Position numbers and translations under genes: made by a program
Notes under the pieces: model-generated
Seen by the model: the letters and a program-made list of their open reading frames with translations, nothing else
What the model was told of the DNA's origin: nothing
Databases searched by the model: none
Shown here: in pieces, positions 23,878-33,677 of the stretch
Layout of the letters: each line of letters begins with the position of its first letter
Numbering within the stretch: the first letter of the stretch is position 1
Source of the DNA: Niebla homalea
Lineage: Eukaryota > Ascomycota > Lecanoromycetes > Lecanorales > Ramalinaceae
Length of the DNA stretch: 64,000 nucleotides
Direction: 5' to 3'
Assembly (NCBI GenBank): GCA_019925105.1
Contig: JAHGAU010000003.1
Location: 868,001 to 932,000 of the forward strand

Positions 23878-26142
23878 ATGTACAACGCGCACCGCGGCAT
23901 GGCCCAACCTGCGAGCCGGCTGGAGGAGTATATCACCGGTATCAGGCAAGAATTCGAAAACGCGACCAACGGTGCGAGTGAGAGCGATCAGAGAAGTGAG
24001 TCTCCATGCACTTCGCCCTTGCTGCTTTTCCCTTCCCAAGGCATTCTTGATGACACTAGTGCTGCCATCCTTTCGTGCAATTTTGCTTGCGCACGACGCC
24101 ATCATCCTTGAAGGTTGGAGATGACTGACTCGACGCCCCCAAAGTGCAAAGCCAGATGCAGGAAATGGAAATGGTGAGGCAGAAAGTCTACGATTTGGAG
24201 CGTAACCAAACCCTCATTAAGCAAAGGTTCGGTAGGCAATGCCCCAGAACGCAAATACTCACTAATTCGCTTGGAAAGGTACGAAGAAGATATCGCTCAC
24301 CTGCGCCACGAAATAGAGGCTCGAGGAGGACCTCCATCGCATCTTGGCGTCAGTGGACTATCAGGCCACGCGAGCGCACACACGGGACCTCCACCACCTC
24401 AGATTGGTCATGGACCTAGCAATCTGTTTGGCGGTATCATGGCCAATCAAGGCGGCCAGCAGCCAGGCCTTGCCCCCCTCGCTCAAGAGCAGCAAGGAAA
24501 CCAGCCGCAACCGCAGCCAGGTCCACCCCAGCACCAGATGCCACAACAGCCTCAAGCTTTACCTCAGCAGGGTCCTTATCAAGGCAATTACGCGCATCAA
24601 TCGGTCGTTAATGGTATGTCGTCGCTTGCCTGGGTCCCTGATCTCTGACCTGATCCCTCTTCCTAACGAATCCTTTCCCCCCAGGCTATGGATCTCAGAA
24701 CCAGATAGCTTCTCCTGGGGCAGGCAAAGCTCGTAACAATGTCGGCCCCCGCGGCCATGGAAGCACTCCTCAACAGAGTCAGCCGATACCCTACAACGTG
24801 ACTTCACCGCCACCTCCCCCCATGAATCGCCCAAGCCCTCCACCAGCCCACTACCCCAATGTGGGCAATATGCTCGCAGAATTAAACCCTGACGAAATGC
24901 GGTCCGATCAGAAACGGGAAGGGCAAGACTGGTATGCTGTGTTTAATCCCAATGTGCGGAGGGTGCTAGATATCGATTTGGTCTGCAATCTGGGTCACGA
25001 GAGTGTTGTCTGCTGCGTTCGCTTCAGCCACGACGGAACCAAGGTTGCGACTGGCTGCAATCGGTCTGCTCAGATTTTTGATGTCGCCACCGGCAACAAG
25101 CTTACAACATTGCAAGATGACAGCGTTGACAAGGATGGTGACCTGTATATTCGAAGTGTCTGTTTCAGTCCAGACGGTACCTACCTAGCGACAGGTGCTG
25201 AGGACAAGCAAATCCGAGTGAGGCTCACAACTCATCCATTTAAGCCTTGGGCAAATCTAACAGATGCAGGTATGGGATATCGCAACTCGTACCATTCGCC
25301 ACACCTTTGCCGGTCATGACCAAGACATCTATTCCTTGGACTTCGCGCGCAATGGGCGGCTCATTGCCTCCGGCAGTGGTGACCATACGGTTCGGATTTG
25401 GGATATCGTCCGTGGCGGTGAAGTCTTGATTCTTACCATTGAAGACGGTGTAACGACGGTGGCTATATCGCCAAACGGCGAATTTGTGGCCGCGGGTTCG
25501 CTGGACAAGAGTGTACGGGTGTGGGACATTGAAAGGGGCACGGTCATGGGTCGACTTGAGGGAATGGAAGGCCACCAGGATAGCGTGTACAGCGTTGCCT
25601 TCTCCCCGGAGGGTGACTGCCTCGTGAGCGGAAGTCTTGACAAAACCATCAAGATGTGGCAATTGGCACCTGAAAACAGGGGGGGCATGGTGTCACGAGG
25701 AGGAAGATGCATCAGAACGTTTGAAGGTCACAAGGTACGAGAATATGGGATGATGGTCAAGCATGAGAACCTAACGTGATTGGCAGGACTTCGTTCTGAG
25801 CGTTGCACTGACTCCTGATAACGAGTGGGTGCTCAGTGGCTCCAAGGACAGAGGCGTGCAATTCTGGAACCCTCGAAGTGGAGACGCGCAATTGATGCTT
25901 CAAGGGCATAAGAATTCAGGTCAGTGATGAAGGCTATAAGCATCGAGGCAGCGACGCAGAAGGTTGACGCAACACCATAGTGATTTCTGTCGCCCCGAGT
26001 CCGCGAGGAGAATTGTTTGCCACTGGCAGCGGCGACATGCGGGCCCGAATCTGGAGGTAAGTCGATGCCAACCCTTCATGGTCCCTCGCCAAGGACAGGC
26101 AGCTGACGTATATCTGGTAGATATACCACCTATCGCGGTTAA
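23878..26142 (+). CDS. rcoA: Tup1/RcoA global transcriptional co-repressor
   Basis: WD40 co-repressor that works with Ssn6/Cyc8 in the nucleus. Eight exons: 23878-23995, 24145-24226, 24279-24613, 24685-25217, 25270-25734, 25787-25919, 25981-26056 and 26121-26142, 587 aa, the usual size. The N-terminal coiled-coil tetramerisation region (about 1-85, ending [15 protein letters not shown]) is followed by a P/Q-rich linker (about 95-210) and a seven-bladed WD40 propeller with repeated GH...WD units such as [15 protein letters not shown] and IKMWQLAPE. The last 22-nt exon supplies YTTYRG-stop. The second intron uses a weak donor, GTTCGG; the frame leaves no other choice. The remaining introns have normal ends. 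Confidence 0.96.
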
Positions 26143-27041
26143 AGCAGGAGGCGGCATCATTAAAGCTCTTGGCCTGGGTGCAGATCCGATGCACCAGACG
26201 GCGAGAGCAGGGGCTCGCACCGATGTGGAGGTGACTGAGATCTTATTAGGAGTCTGCGTAAGCCATGCTGGCGATATCGCAAAGGGGTAAAGGGGGGAGG
26301 ATGACGGCCGCTGGTGGCGGTGCCAAAGCCGATACTTGGGTTTGCTCTTGCGCTTCTTGTACATTGCCAAATCCATAATTTCCCCCGAAAACGTAGAGGA
26401 AACCATTCGAAGCCTTTGGTGGGACCCAGGGGATAGAGTAACTACTGTAGGTGTAACTTGACTCCGTTAGACCAGTAGCAGCTTTGGCTTTCGGGTGCGT
26501 CACGCTGGAAAGATTGCCCTGCATGCCGCTGGCAGCCTGGCACCCGCCCACCTGGGGATCAAAAGTATGATCCATTCCCCACTCATCCTCCATGCAGAAC
26601 ATATCCATGCCCGTAAGAAGAAGTAACCGTGTCGTCCGATCTGCAACGCACAAATCAGCCGGCCTCCGAGAAGGCTCCTGTTGAGACCAGCCGTATGGAA
26701 CTATGTTACTAGGGTAGTTCTATTGGTTGCCTCTCATACAGTGACTACCTACGCCGGCTGAGTGTTTCCTGAACTTGAAGAATTGATGCGCAAAACGAAT
26801 CAGCATGGACACCCTACTGTTAGTTTCCCTCTGCGGGACACCGTCTTCCCAGGGCCGACAAGGCCGACAAGTCTCCATTCGCGCGGCTTGTCAGATATAA
26901 TTAGTTCTCTGGCCGTCGCGCATAAAATCTGCCATCAAAGTCAATTGCTGACCTGCACAATGCCTCAGCACCGCAGACGTCGCAGCCAGCAAACCTCGCA
27001 ACCGGCGAAAGTCCAGCACCTATGTCGACGCCATACACGAC
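26143..27041. other. tup1 3' region and PFK-2 upstream region
   Basis: 899 bp. Its right part probably includes uncaptured 5' coding sequence of PFK-2: the frame of the 27042 ATG is open upstream through residues resembling fungal PFK-2 (KPRNRRKSST just before the ATG) to possible AG acceptors at about 26969-26999. An antisense frame of 120 codons (26246-26608) has no family resemblance. Confidence 0.45.
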
Positions 27042-28808
27042 ATGCCCGAAAACGGTGAGCTTGCCCCCGCGCAACTCTACAGTACTGAATCCGGCCGCTT
27101 GTTTCATTCGGGTCGCATCGTGATCGTCACCGTCGGTCTGCCCGCCCGAGGAAAGACGCACCTAAGCGTTGCATTGGCAAGGTATTTGAGGTGGCTAGGC
27201 GTGAAGACGCAGGTCTTCCACCTGGGGGACTACAGGAGAGCGCATGTCGGCCCTGGCAAGGATGTGCCCGAGGACTACTTTCACGTTGATGCCAGCCCAG
27301 CGTCAGTGCTCATGAGGCAGAAGATTCTCAAGAAATGCCGCGATGACATCTACTTCTTCCTCAATAACGAGAAGGGGCAGGTCGCCATCTATGATGCAGT
27401 GAATCCTCTGGCAGCAGGCAGGCGGAGCTTAGCCAAAGAATTCTCCAAGCACGATGCGCAGACACTGTTCATAGAAAGTGCGTGTGATGACGAGAAGATC
27501 ATTGAAGAAAACGTTCGAAGCGTCAAGATCTCCAGTCCGGATTACGTCGGTTGGGATGAGAAGGATGCGGTCAAACACTATCTGGCTAGGATGAGAGCCA
27601 AGATCCCGCATTTCGAGACGATGGAAGAACCGGAACTGAATTACATCAAGATGATCAATGCTGGAGAGAGGATCACCGTCAACAATTGTACGTTTGGCTA
27701 CCTGAGCCATCGCATCGTCTTCTATCTGCTCAATCTGCACATCAAATCGCGGCATACTTATTTCGCCCGCGCTGGAACGTCCAGTGAGGAAGATTCGTAC
27801 AAAGCAGATGCCAATCTGTCCGAGCAAGGAGACGAGTACGCCAGGAAAATGGGGGAAACACTGCTAGCCCACCGGGAGAAGGAGAGACAAGCCATGATCC
27901 ATCGTGGTGGGCCTGATGTGCCCCTGAAGCCTCTCACTGTGTGGACCTCAACAAGAAGGCGAACAGTCGAAACCAGTCAGTATCTGTATGAAAAAGGGTA
28001 CAGAGTCCGTCAGAGGAGCCAGATGAGCCAATTGAATCCCGGAGTGTGCGAAAAAAAGAGCGAAAAGCGAATCAGGTTAGAATACCCTGACGAGGTGGCT
28101 AAGCACGAGCAAGATCCGTATCATCATCGCTATCCGCGAGCCGAAGTAAGCAATAATGTTTGAGCGCGAAATTAGTGAGAGCTAATGCACCGGCATAGTC
28201 GTATCATGATCTCGCAGTTCGCCTAGAGCCAATCATCCTGGAACTCGAGCGGGAGCAAAATGATCTGCTCATCATAGCGCACGAGAGCGTCTTGCGAGTC
28301 CTCTATGGTTACCTCATGGCGTGCAACGCCATCGAAATACCCAATCTTTCGTTTCCAAGAGACGAAATTATTGAGATCATTCCCGCAAGTTATAACAATG
28401 AAGCTACGCGAATCAAGGTCCCCGGGGTTCCCCCTGATATCGTAGCAGGCTCGCCTGAAGAGTATGCGCTTCTCACATAGTCCCTTTACTCAAACCCCAA
28501 TCTGCTACAGAGAGCTACGTCTATCTCGCCCTGGCTTCATATCTCCTCTTCCTCCACCTGTCGTACCATTCCAAGCCTGCCACATCGACCCAAAGTCTGT
28601 CCGAACCAAGATTACTAACTCAATGCTCAGTATCCAAATCCCTGTACCGCCCAGCGGTTCCATCACGCCAATGAAACTGGACACCCCTCCGAAGTCAGGT
28701 GTCAGCTCTCCTAGGCAGGTTGTCGCATCCCCATGGAATGGCCAGGGGACACCGGTAGAGCCCGGGCTTGGGCAGCACATTCTGGTAGAAAGAGCGATGC
28801 GAAAGTAG
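27042..28808 (+). CDS. 6-phosphofructo-2-kinase with inactive-looking phosphatase domain
   Basis: Makes fructose-2,6-bisphosphate, the allosteric activator of phosphofructokinase in glycolysis. Exons 27042-28145, 28199-28461 and 28631-28808 give at least 514 aa. The kinase domain has Walker A GLPARGKTH (32-40), HLGDYRRA and YDAVNPLAAGRR. The C-terminal half matches the bisphosphatase (phosphoglycerate-mutase) fold, with YKADANLSEQG, LTVWTSTRRRTVET and NPGVCEK, and a second catalytic histidine in HESVLRVLYGY. The RHG motif that should carry the phospho-accepting histidine reads RAG (243-245), so phosphatase activity is unlikely. The third exon restores SPEDIQIPVPPSG; its intron (28462-28630) has branch site CTAAC. 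The true N-terminus probably lies further upstream; the 27042 ATG is the minimal start. Confidence 0.9.
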
Positions 28809-29299
28809 AACTCAATTTATCCAGCTTTTTAGCAACATGACACATGAAAGCCACATGCCCAGAATCAGGTTTGATGGGGTCTTGAAGGGGAATAATTGAA
28901 TTACCCCGGAAAATGGCGGTCCTATGGGTGTTGCCTTCCTTCCATGCATGATTGTACGCAAGATTCTATAGGACATTGAGTAAGCTTTGAGTGCATCATG
29001 ATAGCGACCTGCAGAGCCTCATGAGTCCGTGATGCCGATGTGTTGGAGATCGAAATATCGATAGAACGCTGTCTTGAACCGGATGTGTTCTGTCAACGGT
29101 TTACGAGGTACGTGGAGCCTTTTGGACCTGGGAATGCATCCAGTGCCTCCTTAATTTCCCCACTTGGCTCCTTTACAGGTTACAAGCAGGCTTGACGGAA
29201 GCCAATGATGGCTCCGGTGCCTTTGGAGGCTAATTGGATTTGACCGTCCCATGCACAGGCATGATCGGAAGAAATCAGTGGCTGTACTGGGAAATGAGA
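28809..29299. other. Convergent intergenic region PFK-2 / urm1
   Basis: 491 bp between facing stop codons. No gene or repeat seen. Confidence 0.5.
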
Positions 29300-29711
29300 T
29301 CACCCGCCATGTAGAGTAGATACAAAAAGTATTCTGTCATTTGCTTGCAATTCGTACTGCTCACCACCTTCCAATTCCCAGTCGGCGTCGTTGATGAGCA
29401 CGAGAATGCCGGGTCTCCTAATATGATTAAGCTCTAGGAACGATAATGTTTGAATATGAATCATTACACTGAGCCATCCAGTACAAAGAGCTCCATCCTC
29501 GGGCCTCTCAGCAAATTCTCACATAGGAAGCGGATCAAGAATGCCACATCGGCTCCTTTAGCCTTGGTGGCTGGGAGAGAAATTACATGCTTTTTTTGGT
29601 TAGAGAAAAGCAATTCAAGACCGCCGCTACTGAACATCAGTCTTGAGAGTGGGAATGAAATAGACCAACATACGTAAATTCGACTGTGATGCGAAGATGC
29701 GAGTTGTCCAT
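29300..29711 (-). CDS. urm1: Ubiquitin-related modifier Urm1
   Basis: Sulfur carrier and ubiquitin-like protein used for 2-thiolation of wobble uridine (U34) in cytosolic tRNAs and for urmylation. Exons 29674-29711, 29468-29629 and 29300-29417 give 105 aa, the family size. Introns 29630-29673 (GTATGT...CAG) and 29418-29467 (GTAATG...TAG) join [11 protein letters not shown] and [21 protein letters not shown]. The protein ends [12 protein letters not shown], the exposed Gly-Gly needed for thiocarboxylation by Uba4. It diverges from elp2, whose product works on the same uridine. Confidence 0.97.
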
Positions 29712-30108
29712 GGTCGAACACAACACACTCCAAACAATGCTCAAATGCTCACAATTAGCGCATCCGCTAGTCACGAAGATTACCTGGGGACGAGAGGGAT
29801 GCAGAACAGAATCAGAATATAGACGTGAGGAAATTCGCTGAATCACCACATGGGATGGAGGGAGGACATTTGATTGGTCCTCTGATTATATATTGTGGCA
29901 GGCGCTTTTAGCGAGCGTCAAGCTTTCCGTCTATCAACCGAAGGTTTCCAAGACTTATTCGTGATTCTCCATGCAGCCTGAACTCTACTGTCACAGGACT
30001 CGTTGACTGTAACCTCTCTGAAGTCCTGCGACATTTCTGCGCCCCAAAGCTTTCGATCAAAGCTCGATTCTCAGTGTCTGATGTTCAGTGTTGCACCTTA
30101 CGATCCAT
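29712..30108. promoter_or_regulatory. Shared divergent promoter urm1 / elp2
   Basis: 397 bp between the two start codons; both promoters must lie here. A TATATATTG sequence occurs near 29887. No defined factor site can be assigned. Confidence 0.55.
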
Positions 30109-32596
30109 ATGCTGGAGTTTTGCACCGAATATATCGCTGCTGGTGGTAATAGACATCCATCGGCGGCTGATTGGAATCCTTCGACAGATCTACTTGCCTT
30201 TGGATCTGATCGGAATGTGGCCCTTTGGGAGCCTCTGGGTGTACACCTATCTTCGCATGGCTTCGATCAGGTTTCGGCTAAGTATGTGGATAGTCGCCCA
30301 ACACGTTTGGCATTCGACGCCTATTGAAAGGCCATACGGACCTAGTCACAGCTGTCAAATTCTTCCCGGTGGCGTCTCATCTTCATCAGGTCATCGTGAG
30401 TGGCTCTGTCGACAAATCTGTTCGGCTATGGAAATTGAGCAAGGCTCGCGTCGAGAATGTCGCCGTACTGGAGGGTCATGCATCTACCGTAATCTGTCTG
30501 GCCGTCTGTCCAAACACCGACATTCTTGTTACAGGTGGTGCTGACGCAACTATCAAAACATGGCGCGTTGACTGGGCCAAGGACCCGGTTCAAGTACTCA
30601 ATCTACAAACGGTGCAACTTGAGCCTCGCTTCTTTCCTCTTACGCTAGCTCTATATCACCTCCCGGAGGCAGACGACCTCATGTTAGCAGTCGCCGGTAC
30701 CAAGAATATTGTGCAAGTGTATGTAGGCGGCAATGGCCATGACTTCCTTCATCAAGCCACATTGGTAGGTCATGAAGGTTGGGTCAGGGGTGTAGCTATA
30801 TCGAAGCAAGCCAACCCTAATGGTGATGGCCTGCTGTTGGCCTCTGCCAGCCAAGACAAATACATCAGACTATGGCGAATTGCTCTGAACGAATCCAAGC
30901 AGGAAAATGAGCTCTCCATCAAGGCATATGAAGAGTCGCTATCGAACAAACGGCATGAGCTGAGAGGCTCCAAGAACAGATATCTCCTTACTTTTGAGGC
31001 GCTACTCCTGGGCCATGAAGACTGGATCTATACGGTATCATGGTACCTTGCCGATGACCATTTGAGGCTCTTGTCGGCATCTGCAGATAATTCTGTCGCC
31101 ATCTGGGAGCCAGACCGCGACTCCGGGATTTGGTTGCCTACCACGAGACTCGGTGAGATCAGTGCGCAAAAGGGCTCTACAACAGCAACCGGAAGTACTG
31201 GCGGCTTTTGGATCGGCCTCTGGTCCAGAACCGGACAAAGCATCGTCAGTCTGGGTAGGACGGGAAGCTGGAGGATCTGGAACTTCAATTTCCAGCAGCA
31301 TCGCTGGGTTCAGGGAATTGGAGTCAGTGGTCACACCAAATCCATTTCTGATGTTGCGTGGGCAAAAAGTGGCGCGTATATCCTCTCGGTGAGTGCTGAT
31401 CAGACAGCAAGGCTGCACGCACCATGGACTACAGGATTGTTGCGACCGTCATGGCATGAAATGGCTCGACCGCAGATTCATGGATACGACTTGAGCTGCA
31501 TAGACTCGCTCGCGCAGAGCTACTTTGTGTCTGGGGCTGATGAGAAACTGCTTCGAGTCTTCGAGGAGTCTTGGGGCACGGCTCAACTGCTCGGTCGTCT
31601 GTGCGGCATCAGTGCACCTGTAGGAAGGACTCTTCCCCTCACCGCAAGTATTCCCGCTCTTAGTTTGTCGAACAAAGCTATTGATACCGGAGATCTGGAT
31701 GGTGTTGCGATTGAAGGCTGTGGCCCCGAACAGCTTGCGCCAAGACCGTCGAGCAACGATAGCGATGGAATAGCCCAATCACCGCCGACGGAAGACGATT
31801 TAGCGAGGCGCACGCTTTGGCCAGAGCAGGAAAAGCTCTACGGACATGGATTTGAGATATCTTCTATTGCGGTCAGTCACAATGGCTCAATCGTCGCAAC
31901 AGCGTGTAAAGCTAGCTCGTTAGAGCACGCAGCTATTCGATTATACTCAACAGATGATTGGAGGGAGGTGAAGCCACCTTTGAGGGCGCATAGCCTGACA
32001 GTAACAGGACTTGCATTCTCCAAGGATGACCGGTATCTACTAAGTGTTGGCCGAGATCGCCAGTGGGCGTTGTTCACAAGCAGTATAGATGGCATTCCCA
32101 GCTACTGTCTGGCTCATGCAAATCCGAAGGGCCACGCGAGAATGATTCTTGACGCCTGTTGGGCCCCACGGGAAGCTGGCTATGCATTTGCCACCGCAGG
32201 AAGGGATAAGGTGGTCAAGATCTGGTGTTTGAGCCTCCAGGGCGCTGAGAATGTTACCACATTAGCCATTCCTTCGTCTGCCACAAGTGTGGATATTGCT
32301 CCTCGGCTTGTAGATGATGAACTCCTACTGGCAGTAGGTACTGAGAGTGGTGAGGTCGGGTTATATGCAATCGACACAATGAGCTGGGATGCGCACGTGA
32401 GAAACGAAAGTAACGATCTGTGAGTTCATCGATGCTGAATTGTAACGGCGACTAATTGTGGAGCAGGTCATGGCCCTCAAGGGCTATCACGAGGGTTAAA
32501 TGGCGTCCACAGCGCGCCACAGGATCACTGGAACTGGCAGTCGCAAGTGAGGATAGCTCCCTGAGGCTATTCTCAATATCTGGAAACATAGCATGA
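30109..32596 (+). CDS. elp2: Elongator complex subunit 2 (Elp2)
   Basis: Double WD40-propeller scaffold of Elongator, which installs the cm5-type side chain on U34 of cytosolic tRNAs. Exons 30109-30240, 30294-32419 and 32467-32596 encode 795 aa, the usual length. The N-terminus EYIAAGGNRHPSAADW and the C-terminal block LELAVASEDSSLRLFSI are family hallmarks, and blade motifs recur between them (GSVDKSVRLW, GGADATIKTW, ASQDKYIRLWRI, ADNSVAIWEPD, VSADQTARLH, AGRDKVVKIW). The first intron donor (GGT|GTACAC) gives EPLGSPNTFGIRRLLKGHTD; this junction is less conserved than the rest. The start at 30109 is the first ATG in the right frame. Confidence 0.95.
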
Positions 32597-33677
32597 GCAT
32601 TCATGAAGCTACATACACAATCTGCCGGTACATCTGGGTTCCACGTTTTTAGAAACTATTCAATCGATTAAATCTATTTTTCATGATGGCCAGTAGAGTG
32701 TTTTTACATCCATAAAAGGCACAATAATATGGGTCCGGCTACACGCATGCACACCGTCGAGTTGTCTGCCTGTACACCCTTTTTGAAGCGTATATTGAGT
32801 AATTTCCGTAGTATTTCTCAGTATAGCGGAAGAACTTAAAAGCATTTTACAGTGTACTTAAGGATCTTTACTCAGAATTTACGCATATTACTACGCATAT
32901 TACCAACGAGCATATTAACTAAGTCATATAAGTAATTCCGGAGGTAGTTCTAGATAAATAGATCATACGCCGAGGACCGCGATAAGAGCAAAAACGGGCA
33001 TCTGGCGTCTTTTTAGATACAGGGAGGCCTTATTTAGCCCTCAAGTTCTCCACCCAAATCACGGTGTTTTTGGGCCTATTGCAGTAGGGGCATACGGGCA
33101 TACGGGCATACGGGCATCGGGCGTCGCATCATAGCCAAGGGCTTGCTGAAGGGCTTACTAAGGGCTTAGTGGAGGCGGAGAGAGCTGTCTGAAACATCTC
33201 TCATGCCATCAAGTGGAGGTGGGAGGTCTATGATGGTAGTAGGTATTAAGACGCGGGGGACATAAAAAGTTCTCCCATTGTACTGAGAAGTACGGCCGAT
33301 ATATCTATATGTCTGCCAGAAAATTGTCCGTTATACCTTATTAGGAAGGGTATATATGCAGACATTTTAACGGTGTACTTGCGGACAAAGTGACGGTGTA
33401 TGTGCAGACAAAAATGGTGTACGTGTAGTCAGGCTCAATAATATATCTACGTACAGGGTTAATCCCGCCCGCCGACCGTCCTTGGCCATTGGCGGGCGCG
33501 GGGGGGATCCTCTTAAGCCCCCAAATCGTCGCTCTTCACTGCTGGTGCTGCCTTGTATAATATGATTCGACCTTTGAAATGATACAAGTCGCCAACTTTG
33601 ACAGGATGCCCGGATAAAGAGTGCCTCCATCTTTGCGCCAGCAGCCTCGCCTTATCTTCTAGAGATACCACTACATC
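32597..33677. other. Intergenic region elp2 / ale1, AT-rich with repeats
   Basis: 1081 bp without a coding gene. Most of it is taken up by the repeat-bounded segment annotated separately (32739-33431). Short antisense frames near 33367-33749 overlap the ale1 start and have no family resemblance. Confidence 0.55.
32739..33431. repeat. Repeat-bounded AT-rich segment, possible non-autonomous transposon
   Basis: The right end carries four units of one 18-bp theme at 33347, 33370, 33393 and about 33415, spaced 23, 23 and 22 bp (for example ACGGTGTATGTGCAGACA at 33393). The left end carries inverted relatives: TGTCTGCCTGTACACC at 32763 and a poorer copy ending CACACCGT at about 32757. The 600 bp between have no open frame of note and include three tandem GGGCATAC units (33088-33111), plus near-identical 16-mers at 32995 and 33110. 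Repeated terminal units in inverted orientation resemble transposase-binding ends. No transposase and no clear target-site duplication is visible, so the mobile nature is an inference. Confidence 0.5.

Noticed and set aside
26246..26608. 120-codon antisense frame between tup1 and PFK-2
   Set aside because: No motif, no splice partner, and it covers the expected tup1 3' UTR and PFK-2 promoter.
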